This document shows, in pieces, positions 42,703 to 51,656 of a stretch of 64,000 nt of DNA. A program made the position numbers and the translations under genes. How positions within the stretch are numbered: position 1 is the stretch's first letter; the number at the start of each line of letters is the position of its first letter. The stretch spans positions 127,357 to 191,356 of the forward strand of contig NZ_JAPJDL010000013.1 of assembly GCF_026242055.1 (NCBI RefSeq), given 5' to 3'. The DNA is from Lentzea sp. NEAU-D7. Lineage in GTDB: Bacteria; Actinomycetota; Actinomycetes; Mycobacteriales; Pseudonocardiaceae. Under the pieces are notes generated by a model. It made no database searches, had not been told where the DNA came from, and saw nothing but the letters and a program-made list of their open reading frames with translations.

Positions 42703-44289
42703 TCAGCGCACGGGCAGCACGATCGCGGACGGTCGCTCCGGTCCGGAATGGACTGACTGGGTGGCCGCGACCATCCTCGTGGCCGTCGCACGGGGTTCAC
42801 CGGTGCCGGGGTTGCGGGCGTAGCGGGGGAACGCGCCGCTGGAGACCTGCACGCGGATGCGGTGCCCGCGCCGGAACCGGTACGCCGTGGGCCACAACCG
42901 GACGGCGGCGCACTGCGGTTCCTCCGCCGATGTGAGGCTCACCAGTCCGTCGCAGACGTTCCACGAACGCCCCTCCGGATCGACGTCGCACAGCCGGACG
43001 AACACGTCGGCGTGCGCGAGGCTGGACGAGAACCAGATCTCGGCGCCGACCTCACCGACCACCTCGACGTCCTGATCGAGCACGGGCGTGGTGTAGGTGA
43101 GCACGTCCGGCCGGGCCTCCAGAGCGGTGTTGTCGACGCGGCCGCCGTCCCGCGCCAGGCGCACACCCCCGGAGGCGGGGGTGGGGTCGGCGGGGTCGTA
43201 GCGGAAGGTGTCGACCGACGACTCGCCCGGTGCCGGGCCGAGCACACCGCCCGCACCGAGGTGGAAGCGCGTGGGCGTGTAGCCCGCCGGCGGCCACGAG
43301 TCGAACGGGCGCCACGCGCCCTCGCCCATCACGTACAACTGAACGGGAGCGCGCTCCGGCGGTTCCTCGCCGCGGGCGTGCGCCAGGCCGAACTCCACGG
43401 CTTCGCGGACCGGCGCGGCCATGACCTCCGTGTGGGTCCACGGCCCGACGGTCAGCCGCGCGGTGCGGCCGTTGTCCTGCAACGCCTGGAAGTCGCGCAG
43501 CTGGCCGGGCAGGAAGATGTCGTACCAGCCGCCGATGGAGCTGACCGGCACGGTCACGCCGGCGACCCGGTGGCTGTGGTCGAACTCCCGCCACCGCGCG
43601 GAGTCCGAGGCGTGCACGAGGACGTCCTGGACGTAGTCGGAACGCGAGCCGAACGCCTTGACGTCCGCGTCCCGCAACGGCAGCGTGTGCAGCGCTCGCG
43701 CGGTCTTCCTGTCCTGGAACGGTTTGCGCAGCATCGCGAGCGGGCGCTGCTGGGTGCCGACGAGCACGCCCCACTCGAACGGCGTCTCCAGCGACATGCC
43801 GTCCGCGCGCAGGAACTCCAGCGTCAGAGCGGACTCCGTCACCACCGGGATCATCGCCTTGACCTGGGGTGGCAGCCGGTCGGCGACCGCCCACTGCACG
43901 TGGCCCAGGTAGCTCAGCCCGTAGAGCACGATCGCGTCGCTCCACGGCTGCTCCACCAGCCACTCGAGGGTGGCGAGACCGTCCGCGCGTTCCTGGCGCA
44001 TCGGGTCGAACGTGCCGCCGGAGCCGAACCCGCCGCGCACGCTCTGGATCACCACCTGGTAGCCGCGTTCGGCCAGCGGCCTCGCCATGACCGACCCGAA
44101 CAGGCGCCGTCCGTACGGGGACCGGATCAGCGCCGTCGGCAGGCCGTCGCCACCCGAGCGCGGCATCCACCGGTCGGCGAGCAGGTCGACGCCGTCGGGC
44201 ATGGGGACGCGCAGGTCCCGCTGCACCACGACGTCGCGGGTCAGGGGCGGCGAGAGCTTGAGCCCGCGCTGGAGGAGACGGCTGATCAT
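42703..44289 (-). CDS. CocE/NonD-family alpha/beta hydrolase (X-Pro peptidase S15 type)
   Basis: 528 residues, no signal peptide. An S15-type hydrolase domain (about 20-290) has the nucleophile elbow YGLSYLG, QSVRGGFGSGG before it, and TVGPWTH with the probable catalytic His. The C-terminal jelly roll (about 310-525) begins VQLYVMGEGAWRPFDSWPP and holds VFVRLCDVDPEGRSWNV, typical of CocE. Family members hydrolyse esters, amides or X-Pro peptides. It overlaps the TetR gene stop (ATGA) and is very likely controlled by that regulator. Confidence 0.88.
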   Translation of the reverse strand: MISRLLQRGLKLSPPLTRDVVVQRDLRVPMPDGVDLLADRWMPRSGGDGLPTALIRSPYGRRLFGSVMARPLAERGYQVVIQSVRGGFGSGGTFDPMRQERADGLATLEWLVEQPWSDAIVLYGLSYLGHVQWAVADRLPPQVKAMIPVVTESALTLEFLRADGMSLETPFEWGVLVGTQQRPLAMLRKPFQDRKTARALHTLPLRDADVKAFGSRSDYVQDVLVHASDSARWREFDHSHRVAGVTVPVSSIGGWYDIFLPGQLRDFQALQDNGRTARLTVGPWTHTEVMAAPVREAVEFGLAHARGEEPPERAPVQLYVMGEGAWRPFDSWPPAGYTPTRFHLGAGGVLGPAPGESSVDTFRYDPADPTPASGGVRLARDGGRVDNTALEARPDVLTYTTPVLDQDVEVVGEVGAEIWFSSSLAHADVFVRLCDVDPEGRSWNVCDGLVSLTSAEEPQCAAVRLWPTAYRFRRGHRIRVQVSSGAFPRYARNPGTGEPRATATRMVAATQSVHSGPERPSAIVLPVR

Positions 44290-44858
44290 CGATGCTCCAG
44301 GAGCAGGGAGAGCACACCCAGCAGGCGGTCGGTGAACGTCTCGGGATCGGGCGCTCCCGCGACCACCCAGGACGTGACGAACGATCCGGCGCCGCCCGTG
44401 ATGAACGCGGCGAGGTCCTCAGCGGCCTGGCCGGAGAGTCCGCGCAGGTGTTCGACGGCCTGCCGGTTGACCGGCAGGAGCAGGCTGATCAGCCCCCGGT
44501 TCAGCGCGAACGCGCACGACCCGGTGAACAGGGCGCGGTAGAACACCCGGTGGCCGGCGAAGTGCCTGGCCACGGCGAGCGTCTCGGCCCGAGCGTCCAC
44601 GGGCGGCGTCATCTCGGAGAGGCGGGGTAGCAGTTCACGGCGGGCGAGGTCGAGCCCCGCCTCCAGCAGCAGCGAGTCGAGGTCCCCGAAGTGCTGGTAC
44701 ACGACCCGCCGGCTGACGTCGGCCGACTCGGCGACCTCGGACACCGTGATCGCCGTCGTGCCCCGCGTGCTCACCAGGTCGACCACGGCCGCCAGGACGG
44801 CCGCGCGGGTGCGGCGCACCCGGCGGTCGCGTGGCGGCTCGACCTCGCGCAGTTCCAT
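44286..44858 (-). CDS. TetR-family transcriptional regulator
   Basis: 190 residues. An N-terminal helix-turn-helix (ITVSEVAESADVSRRVVYQHFGDLDSLL region) precedes a helical ligand-binding domain with no known signature. It is the first gene of a two-gene operon with the CocE hydrolase, and a near-perfect palindrome lies 14 bp upstream of its ATG, as expected for autoregulation. The inducer is unknown. Confidence 0.92.
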   Translation of the reverse strand: MELREVEPPRDRRVRRTRAAVLAAVVDLVSTRGTTAITVSEVAESADVSRRVVYQHFGDLDSLLLEAGLDLARRELLPRLSEMTPPVDARAETLAVARHFAGHRVFYRALFTGSCAFALNRGLISLLLPVNRQAVEHLRGLSGQAAEDLAAFITGGAGSFVTSWVVAGAPDPETFTDRLLGVLSLLLEHR

Positions 44859-44871
44859 GCGCCAGATCGTG

Positions 44872-44883
44872 TGACAGCTGTTA
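44872..44883. promoter_or_regulatory. probable TetR operator
   Basis: TGACAGCTGTTA is a 12-bp palindrome with one mismatched pair, immediately upstream of the TetR gene. The 40-bp region to the terC stop is AT-rich for this genome and also holds GTAACACTTGAC on the minus strand, possibly a -35 element. Confidence 0.55.
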
Positions 44884-44898
44884 CTAAATAGTCAAGTG

Positions 44899-45894
44899 TT
44901 ACTTTTCTTCGTCGCGGTGGCCGCGCAGCGAACCGGCGTGCGCCTTGGCCGACGGGTCGTTGCGCGTCTTGACGAGGCTGGCGACCGTGACGACGACCAG
45001 GATCGCGATGATCACGCCGAGGCTGAGCGGCGTCGGCACCTCGGGCACGCTCGCGGAGATGTCCACGTGCGCCCAGTGCAGGATCAGCTTCACGCCGATG
45101 AACGCGAGGATGATCGCCAGTCCCGCCGACAGGTAGACGAGCCGATCGAGCAGGCCCTTGACGAGGAAGAACAGCGCGCGCAGGCCGAGCAGCGCGAAGG
45201 CGTTGGCGGTGAAGACGATGTAGGGCTCCTCGGTCACGCCGAACACCGCGGGGATCGAGTCGAGCGCGAAGAGCAGGTCGACGCCGCCGATCGCGACCAG
45301 CACGACGAACAGGGGAGTGGCGAACCGCTTGCCGCCGACGCGGGTGAAGATCTTTCCGCCGACGTAGTCGTCCGTCACGGGCAGGAGCTTGCGCGCGGTC
45401 TTCACCACGACGTTGTTCTCGACGTCGGGGTCCTCGTCGCGGTGCCGGAACAGCTGCACGGCCGTGAAGATCAGCAACAGCCCGAACAGCAGGAACATGA
45501 AGGAGAACAACGACAGCAGCGTCGCGCCGACCGCGATGAAGATGCCTCGCATGATCAGCGCGAGCACGATGCCGAACGTCAGCACCTTGTGCTGGTGCTC
45601 CTCGGGCACGAGGAACGTGGTCATGATGATCACGAAGACGAAGAGGTTGTCGACCGACAGGCTCTTCTCGACGATGTAGCCGGCGAAGTACTCCGCCCCG
45701 AACCCGCCGCCGTGCGCGCTCGCGAACCACACGCCGAAGCCGATGGCCACGAGGATGTAGAACACCGACCACAGACTGGCTTCGCGGAAGCCGATCCGGT
45801 GCGGTCGCCACGCCGCGAGCACGAGGTCGACCGCCAGCAGCGCGACGATCACCCCGATCGTCGTCGCCCACGTCAGTCCGCTGATCTCCAGCAC
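44899..45894 (-). CDS. TerC-family integral membrane protein
   Basis: 331 residues from the GTG at 45894, which has GGAGGG seven bases upstream; the GTG at 45909 would add five residues but lies inside a hairpin. Seven to nine membrane segments carry the TerC motifs EKSLSVDNLFVFVIIM and GGVDLLFALDSIPAVFGVT, with the acidic residues thought to handle metal ions. TerC proteins are linked to tellurite resistance, manganese export and metal loading of exported proteins. The start region is occluded by a long hairpin, suggesting RNA-level control or a shared terminator. Confidence 0.92.
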   Translation of the reverse strand: MLEISGLTWATTIGVIVALLAVDLVLAAWRPHRIGFREASLWSVFYILVAIGFGVWFASAHGGGFGAEYFAGYIVEKSLSVDNLFVFVIIMTTFLVPEEHQHKVLTFGIVLALIMRGIFIAVGATLLSLFSFMFLLFGLLLIFTAVQLFRHRDEDPDVENNVVVKTARKLLPVTDDYVGGKIFTRVGGKRFATPLFVVLVAIGGVDLLFALDSIPAVFGVTEEPYIVFTANAFALLGLRALFFLVKGLLDRLVYLSAGLAIILAFIGVKLILHWAHVDISASVPEVPTPLSLGVIIAILVVVTVASLVKTRNDPSAKAHAGSLRGHRDEEK

Positions 45895-45902
45895 CGCAAG
45901 TC

Positions 45903-45951
45903 CCTCCACCCGCCCGGTCCGTCCCCAATGGACGTTACCGGGCGGTGGAGG
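45903..45951 (-). terminator. long hairpin: GH3 terminator and/or terC ribosome-site sequestering element
   Basis: On the minus-strand transcript CCTCCACC, GCCCGGT and CGTCC each pair with their complements (20 bp in all, one bulged base and a small internal loop) around a five-base loop. It starts 15 bases after the GH3 stop, so it may end that transcript. Its 3' arm contains GTGGAGG, which is the terC ribosome-binding site, so in any read-through RNA terC translation would be masked. Confidence 0.75.
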
Positions 45952-45965
45952 CGGGTGTCAGGACG

Positions 45966-48263
45966 TCAGGGTGTGTCGAACTCGGGTGTCAGGACGCGGT
46001 CGAACCCGACCCGCCGGGCGGGGCCGGTCATCGTGAGCTTCAACGAGGTGTGGATGTTCGCGCTCGACGTGCCGACGTGCAGCTCGACGTCGCCGGGATC
46101 GACCTGGCGGTGGCCCGCGCGGCCGGTGTAGGAGGTGAGGTCCGCGTGCAGCCGCGCGGTGACCGTGCGGGTCTGGCCCGCGGCGAGGTCCACCTTCACC
46201 GCGCCGATCAGCTGGCGGACGGGCCGGGCGACCTCCGCCACCGGGTCGTGCAGGTAGATCTGGACGACCTCGGCGGTCGCGACGTCCGTGTCGTTGCGCA
46301 GGACGACGTGCACCGCGCAGGTGCCGTCGGTCGGCCACTCGCGTTCCTCGCACCCCGCCGTCACCCACGTGGCGGACGCGTAGGACAGGCCGTGGCCGAA
46401 CGGGAACAACGGCGTCGGGTCGACCGTGCTGACCTCGCTGCGCGTGCCGAGCGGGGCGCTGAGGTACGTGGACGGCTGGGTCGAGCCGGAGCCGGGGAAG
46501 CTGACCGGGAGCCTGCCGGACGGGTTGACGCGCCCGCTGAGGACACCGGCCAGTGCCGCCGCGCCCTCCTGGCCGGGGTAGAAGCCGCACACGACGGCGG
46601 CGAGCCGGTCGACCTGCCGGGACAGGTCGTAGGGCCGGCCCGACAGCAGCACGAGCACCACCGGCATGCCGGTGCCGAGCACCGCTTCCAGCAGTTCCTC
46701 CTGGCGGCCGGGCAACCTCAGGTCCGCGACGTCGCACCCCTCGCCGGACGTGCCCTTGCCGAACAGGCCGGCCTGGTCACCCAGCACCACGACGCAGACC
46801 TCCGCCTGCCGCGCGGCCTCGACCGCCTCGGCGATCTCGTCGTCGGTCCCGCCGAGCACCGGGCATCCCCGCGCGAACACCACGTCGTGGTCCTCGCGCA
46901 GCGCCTCCAGCACGGTGGCGACCTCGATGCCCATCTCGGCGTCCGGGTGGTGCACACCGACGTGCAACGGGAAGGAGTAGCAGCCCATCATCGCGCCGGG
47001 CTCGTCCGCGCGCGGGCCGACGACGGCCAGTCGCCGGCCGGCCAACGGCAGCACGCCGTCGTTCTGCAGCAACACGATCGAGCGTTCGGCCACCTCGCGG
47101 GCGAGCGCACGGGACTCGGCGTCGTCCAGGTCGAGGTTCGCGTCGGGCGCGGGGGAGTAGCCGGGGTCGAGCAGGCCCAGTTCGAACTTCTGCGCCAGCA
47201 CCCGGGACAGCGCCCGGTCGACGACCGCCTCGTCCACGCGGCCGGAGTGGAGGCCTTCGAGCAGCGGCTCGCCGTAGCAGTCCACAGTGGGCAGTTCGAC
47301 GTCGATGCCCGCAGTCAGGGCCTGGGCCGCCGCGTCCTCGCGTCCGGCGGCCACACCGTGCAGCTTGTGCAGGAACGCCACCGAGAAGTAGTCGGCGACC
47401 ACGGTGCCGGTGAAGCCGTACTCGCCGCGAAGCCGCTCGGTGAGCATCGCCGGGTCGGCCGCGACGGGGACGCCGTCGTTGTCGGAGTAGGAGTTCATCA
47501 CCGACCTGGCGCCGGCGCGCAGCGCCATCTCGAACGGCGGCAGGAGCACGTCCGCGAGTTCGCGGGGCCCGATCGACACCGGCGCGAGGTTGCGTCCCGC
47601 GCGGGAGGCCGAGTACCCGGCGAAGTGCTTCAGCGTCGACACGATCCCGGCCGACTCCAGGCCCGCGACGTAGGCGGCACCGATGGTGCCCACGAGGTGC
47701 GGGTCCTCGCCGATGGTCTCCTCGACCCGGCCCCAGCGCAGGTCGCGTGCGACGTCGAGCACCGGTGCCAGGCCCTGGTGCACGCCGAGGCGGCGCATCG
47801 AGTCGCCGATGCGCGCGGCCATGCGCCGCACCAGGTCCGGTTCGAAGGTCGCGCCCCAGCACAGCGGCGAGGGGTGCACGGTCGCCTGCCACGCGGCCAG
47901 TCCGGTCAGGCACTCCTCGTGCGCCACGGCGGGAATCCCGAAGCGGCTCGCCTCGATGATCTGCCGCTGGGTGCGCGCGAGCGTGCGGGCGCCGACCTCC
48001 GGCGCGATCGGCCGGGTGCCGAAGACGCGGGTGAGCTGGCCGAGGCCGTGGCGGGTCAGCTCGTCGAAGTCCTGCGGTGCCACGGCGAACTCGTGCTGGT
48101 GCGGGGCCATCTCGCCGGCGGCGTCGATGCCGGCCCAGATGCCCTGCAGCTGCGCGATCTTCTCCTGCGGGGTCATCCGCGCGACGAGGTCGCGCACGCG
48201 GTCGGCCACGGGGGCGTGCGGGTTCCGCCAGATCTCGTCCGGCGTGGTCGCTTCTGTCGTCAC
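45966..48263 (-). CDS. cytosolic GH3 beta-xylosidase/beta-glucosidase
   Basis: 765 residues, no signal peptide, so it acts on imported sugars. Order: GH3 barrel (about 20-335) with KHFAGYSAS and nucleophile D291 in GTVVADYFSV; alpha/beta sandwich (about 395-610) with GTSGEG; and a C-terminal Fn3-like domain (about 660-745). It lies 7 bp downstream of the LacI regulator gene and near a xylobiose-type ABC importer, GH10 and GH43, so hydrolysis of xylobiose or xylo-oligosaccharides is the most likely role; beta-glucosidase activity remains possible. Confidence 0.88.
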   Translation of the reverse strand: MTTEATTPDEIWRNPHAPVADRVRDLVARMTPQEKIAQLQGIWAGIDAAGEMAPHQHEFAVAPQDFDELTRHGLGQLTRVFGTRPIAPEVGARTLARTQRQIIEASRFGIPAVAHEECLTGLAAWQATVHPSPLCWGATFEPDLVRRMAARIGDSMRRLGVHQGLAPVLDVARDLRWGRVEETIGEDPHLVGTIGAAYVAGLESAGIVSTLKHFAGYSASRAGRNLAPVSIGPRELADVLLPPFEMALRAGARSVMNSYSDNDGVPVAADPAMLTERLRGEYGFTGTVVADYFSVAFLHKLHGVAAGREDAAAQALTAGIDVELPTVDCYGEPLLEGLHSGRVDEAVVDRALSRVLAQKFELGLLDPGYSPAPDANLDLDDAESRALAREVAERSIVLLQNDGVLPLAGRRLAVVGPRADEPGAMMGCYSFPLHVGVHHPDAEMGIEVATVLEALREDHDVVFARGCPVLGGTDDEIAEAVEAARQAEVCVVVLGDQAGLFGKGTSGEGCDVADLRLPGRQEELLEAVLGTGMPVVLVLLSGRPYDLSRQVDRLAAVVCGFYPGQEGAAALAGVLSGRVNPSGRLPVSFPGSGSTQPSTYLSAPLGTRSEVSTVDPTPLFPFGHGLSYASATWVTAGCEEREWPTDGTCAVHVVLRNDTDVATAEVVQIYLHDPVAEVARPVRQLIGAVKVDLAAGQTRTVTARLHADLTSYTGRAGHRQVDPGDVELHVGTSSANIHTSLKLTMTGPARRVGFDRVLTPEFDTP

Positions 48264-48270
48264 AACAACC

Positions 48271-49284
48271 TCAGGGGTTCAGTGGGCGGGTCGACTGCCG
48301 GACGACCAGTTCGGTGCCCAGGGTGATGTGGGTTTCGTCGGGCTCGGCGCCGTTGATGAGCCGCACCAGCAACTCGACGGCGCGGTGGCCCATCTCCCGG
48401 ATCGGCTGCTGCACCGTCGAGAGCGGCGGTGTGCACAGCGCGGACTCGGGGATGTTGTCGAAGCCGACCACCGACAGGTCCTCCGGCACCCGCAGGCCGA
48501 GCTCGCGGGCGGCGTCGATGGCCGCGATGGCGGTGGTGTCGTTGGCGGCGAAGATGGCGGTGGGCCGGTCGGGCCGGCTCAGCAGGTACCGCGCGGACGC
48601 GGCGGCGACGTCCGCGTCGTAGTCACCGCGCCGGACCAGCGTCTCGTCCACCGCGACACCCGCGCTGGCGAGGGCTCCGCGGTAGCCGGTTTCGCGCTGC
48701 TGCGCGGACTTCAGGTCCTCGCGGCCGGTGAGCAGCCCGATCCGGCGGTGGCCGAGCGCGAGCAGGTGCTCGGTCGCGAGCCGTCCGCCGTGCAGGTTGT
48801 CCGAGTCGACCGTGGGCAGCGCCGCGCGACCGGTGTGCGGGTCGACCGCGACGACCGGCGTGCCGGGCAGGCCTTCGAGGTCGACGGCCGGCGTGACCAG
48901 CACGGCACCGTCGACGAGCGTGCCGCTCAGCCGGGTGAGGTAGCGCTGCTCCCAGCCGTGGGGGTCGCCGGTGCGGCCGCCCGCCGAGTACACGACGAGC
49001 TCGAAACCGGTGCCGCGGATGGCATCCGCCGCACCCTTGAGCAGTTCGGTGCTGAACGGCTCGATGTCGGCGACCAGGATGCCGATGACGTTCGTGCGGT
49101 GGTTGCGCAAGCTCTGCGCGACGAGGCTGGCCTCGTAGCCCATGTCCTTGATCACGGCGGTGACCCGCGCGAACGTCTCCGCGGAGACGCCGTACCGCTG
49201 GTTGAGGACCTTGGACACGGTGGCAACCGAGACGCCGGCCTGAGCGGCGACGTCCTTGATCGTGACGCGAGAGCGTGGAGGCAC
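48271..49284 (-). CDS. LacI-family regulator of the xylan/xylobiose locus
   Basis: 337 residues; GTG start at 49284. N-terminal helix-turn-helix VTIKDVAAQAGVSVATVSKVLN and hinge helix, then a sugar-sensing domain (VIGILVADIEPFSTELLKG, DLSVVGFDNIPESALCTPP, LSTVQQPIREMG). It is divergent from the importer operon, with a palindromic operator overlapping its own -35 region, so it probably represses both directions until xylobiose or xylose binds, as BxlR does in Streptomyces. Its predicted transcription start coincides with the GTG, suggesting a leaderless message. Confidence 0.9.
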   Translation of the reverse strand: MPPRSRVTIKDVAAQAGVSVATVSKVLNQRYGVSAETFARVTAVIKDMGYEASLVAQSLRNHRTNVIGILVADIEPFSTELLKGAADAIRGTGFELVVYSAGGRTGDPHGWEQRYLTRLSGTLVDGAVLVTPAVDLEGLPGTPVVAVDPHTGRAALPTVDSDNLHGGRLATEHLLALGHRRIGLLTGREDLKSAQQRETGYRGALASAGVAVDETLVRRGDYDADVAAASARYLLSRPDRPTAIFAANDTTAIAAIDAARELGLRVPEDLSVVGFDNIPESALCTPPLSTVQQPIREMGHRAVELLVRLINGAEPDETHITLGTELVVRQSTRPLNP

Positions 49285-49290
49285 CGGGAC

Positions 49291-49319
49291 AGGCTAGCCG
49301 TGTAAAACGTTATCGACAA
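49291..49319 (-). promoter_or_regulatory. candidate promoter of the LacI regulator gene
   Basis: On the minus strand TTGTCG (49319-49314), a 17-bp spacer and TAGCCT (49296-49291). Transcription should begin at about 49284, the G of the GTG start. Confidence 0.5.
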
Positions 49320-49321
49320 CG
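49308..49321. promoter_or_regulatory. LacI-type operator in the xylan divergent region
   Basis: CGTTATCGACAACG is a 14-bp palindrome with one mismatched pair. It covers the regulator's -35 element and abuts the TTGACA of the importer promoter, so one bound repressor could shut both. Confidence 0.7.
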
Positions 49322-49322
49322 A

Positions 49323-49351
49323 TTGACACGAGCCGGATTTCACGCAAGTCT
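49323..49351 (+). promoter_or_regulatory. candidate promoter of the xylobiose importer operon
   Basis: TTGACA (49323-49328), a 17-bp spacer and AAGTCT (49346-49351), giving a leader of roughly 50 bases before the solute-binding protein gene. Confidence 0.45.
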
Positions 49352-49406
49352 CTGGCCCCAACACAGGCAGTCCAACTCGGCCGACGTCGTCAGGAGTGGA
49401 CCCGAA

Positions 49407-50684
49407 ATGCGTTCCAGAAAGCCCCTTGCCCTCTTCGCCGCCGCGGCACTCGCGCTGGCGGGGTGCAGCGGCGGCGGCGGTGACGCCTCCGCCGAAGGTC
49501 CCGTCACCCTCACCTGGTGGCACAACCGGACCACCGAGCCCATGAAGTCGAAGTGGCAGCAGATCGCCGACGACTTCCACAAGACCCACCCGAACACCTC
49601 GTTCACGATCGAACCGCTGCAGAACGAGCAGTTCCAGACCAAGGTGCCGCTCGCCCTGCAGGGCAACACGCCGCCGGACCTCTTCCAGCAGTGGGGCGGC
49701 GGAGCACTCGCCGACCAGCTGAAGTCCGGCAAGATCGCCGACATCACGCAGGCCTCGTCGGGCTGGATCGGCCCGCTGGCCAAGAACGCCGACGGCTGGA
49801 AGGTCGGCGGCAAGCAGTACGGCGCGCCGTACCTGATGCACGCGGTCGGGTTCTGGTACCGCAAGGACCTCTTCGCCAGCGCGGGGATCACCTCGACACC
49901 GACCACGCTGGACGAGCTGAACGCGGCGGTCGCGAAGCTGAAGACCGCGGGCGTCGTGCCGATCGCGCTCGGCGGCAAGGACCGCTGGCCCGACGCGTTC
50001 TACTGGGCCTACTTCGCGGTGCGCCAGTGCTCGGTCGACACGCTGAAGAAGGCGGTCGAGAAGACCGAGCTCACCGACCCGTGCTTCCTCAAGGCGGGCG
50101 AGAACCTCAAGAGCTTCCTGGACACGAAACCGTTCCAGGACGGGTTCGTCGGGACGCCCGCTCAGCAGGGGGCGGGCAGCTCGGCGGGCCTGGTGGCCAA
50201 CGGCAAGGCCGCCATGGAGCTGCAGGGCGACTGGGATCCCGACGTGATGCAGGCGCTCACCGAGGACAAGGAGCTCGGCTCGAAGATCGGCTGGTTCCCG
50301 TTCCCGAGCGTGCCGGGCGGGCAGGGCGATCCGAGCGTGCTGCTCGGCGGCGGTGACGGGTTCTCCTGCACCACCCGCGCGGCCAAGGCGTGTGCCGAGT
50401 TCCTCGGGCACCTCGTGAGCGACGACGTGCAGAAGATCCTCGCCGAGACCAACTCCGGTCTGCCGGTGACCCCTGCCGGGGTGGCCGCGCTGAAGAGCGA
50501 GCCGCACAAGCAGATCGCCGAGGCCATGACCAAGGCGTCGCACCTGCAGTTCTACTTCGACACCGCGTTCCCGACCAAGGTCGGTCAGGCCCTCAACGAC
50601 ACCATCGCGAACTTCTTCGCGGGCCAGGGCGGACCCGACACCATCGTGAAATCGGTGAGCGAAGCAGCAGCCGGGAACAAATGA
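49407..50684 (+). CDS. bxlE: ABC sugar-binding lipoprotein, xylobiose type
   Basis: 425 residues; ATG at 49407 after CAGGAG. The lipobox is LAGC (LALFAAAALALAGC). The rest is a family 1 extracellular solute-binding protein: VTLTWWHNRTTEPMKSKWQ, GNTPPDLFQQWGGG, GAPYLMHAVGFWYRKDLF and NGKAAMELQGDWDPD. By its place beside GH10, GH43 and GH3 enzymes it probably binds xylobiose or short xylo-oligosaccharides, as BxlE does. No ATPase is encoded here, so it would use a shared MsiK-type ATPase from elsewhere. Confidence 0.88.
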   Translation: MRSRKPLALFAAAALALAGCSGGGGDASAEGPVTLTWWHNRTTEPMKSKWQQIADDFHKTHPNTSFTIEPLQNEQFQTKVPLALQGNTPPDLFQQWGGGALADQLKSGKIADITQASSGWIGPLAKNADGWKVGGKQYGAPYLMHAVGFWYRKDLFASAGITSTPTTLDELNAAVAKLKTAGVVPIALGGKDRWPDAFYWAYFAVRQCSVDTLKKAVEKTELTDPCFLKAGENLKSFLDTKPFQDGFVGTPAQQGAGSSAGLVANGKAAMELQGDWDPDVMQALTEDKELGSKIGWFPFPSVPGGQGDPSVLLGGGDGFSCTTRAAKACAEFLGHLVSDDVQKILAETNSGLPVTPAGVAALKSEPHKQIAEAMTKASHLQFYFDTAFPTKVGQALNDTIANFFAGQGGPDTIVKSVSEAAAGNK

Positions 50685-51655
50685 TGAGTGCCGCGATCAC
50701 CACGCGGCCGCCGACCGCCCCCGTGCCGCACGCGCCAGCGGCCGGGGGCACCCGGCGGCGGTCCCGACTCCGCCAACGCCTCGAGCTCGCGTTCCTGCTG
50801 ACCCCGGCTCTGCTGCTGTTCACCGGGTTCGTGCTGGTGCCGATCGGCGTGGCGGCGTACTACAGCCTCTACTCCTGGAACGGCTTCGGCCCGCTCACCG
50901 ACTTCGTCGGACTGGGCAACTACGTCGAGGCGTTCTCCGGTGACGTGTTCCAGAGCGCCATCGGGCACAACCTGATCATCGCCACGCTCTCCATCGTCGT
51001 GCAGCTGCCGCTGAGCATCGGCCTGGCGCTGCTGCTCAACCGGAAGCTGCGCGGCCGGACGTTCCTGCGGATGGTGGTCTTCGCGCCGTACGTGCTGTCC
51101 GAGGCGGTGACCGCGGTGATCTGGCTGCTCATGTTGCAGCCGGGCGGTTTCGTCGACGAGATCCTGCGCGGCGTGGGCCTGGGCGGTCTCGTGCAGCTGT
51201 GGCTCGCCGACCAGTCGCTCGTGCTCTACACGCTCTTCCTGGTGATCACGTGGAAGTACATCGGCTTCGGCGTGATCCTGCTGCTGGCCGGCCTTCAGGG
51301 CGTTCCTCCCGAGCTGCGGGAGGCCGCCGCGCTGGACGGCGCGACCGCGTGGCAGACCACCCGGCACGTCGTGCTTCCGCTGCTGGGACCGACCATCAGG
51401 ATCTGGGTGTTCCTGTCCGTGATCGGGTCGTTGCAGCTCTTCGACCTGGTGTGGATCATGACGCTGGGCGGTCCCGCCAACGCGTCGACGACCATGGCCA
51501 CCTACCTGGTCGACCACGGCTTCAAGCGCTACGAGTTCGGTTTCGGCAGCGCGGTCGCGGTGATCCTGTTCATCATCTGCTTCCTGTTCGCGTTGCTGTA
51601 CCAGAGGTTCGCTCTGCGTCGCGACACCCAGGGCGCGTTGACGGGAGTGCGCTGA
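50681..51655 (+). CDS. bxlF: ABC sugar permease, MalF type
   Basis: 324 residues; its ATG overlaps the solute-binding gene stop (ATGATGA; an ATG at 50684 is equally possible). A polar N-terminal tail precedes six membrane segments; the EAA coupling loop is ELREAAALDGATAWQTTRHV. It forms the membrane channel with the next gene product. Confidence 0.9.
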   Translation: MMSAAITTRPPTAPVPHAPAAGGTRRRSRLRQRLELAFLLTPALLLFTGFVLVPIGVAAYYSLYSWNGFGPLTDFVGLGNYVEAFSGDVFQSAIGHNLIIATLSIVVQLPLSIGLALLLNRKLRGRTFLRMVVFAPYVLSEAVTAVIWLLMLQPGGFVDEILRGVGLGGLVQLWLADQSLVLYTLFLVITWKYIGFGVILLLAGLQGVPPELREAAALDGATAWQTTRHVVLPLLGPTIRIWVFLSVIGSLQLFDLVWIMTLGGPANASTTMATYLVDHGFKRYEFGFGSAVAVILFIICFLFALLYQRFALRRDTQGALTGVR

Positions 51656-51656
51656 G

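Noticed and set aside
45903..45951. yybP-ykoY manganese riboswitch before terC
   Set aside because: The leader is too short and I cannot find the conserved internal-loop sequences; only a long plain hairpin is visible.
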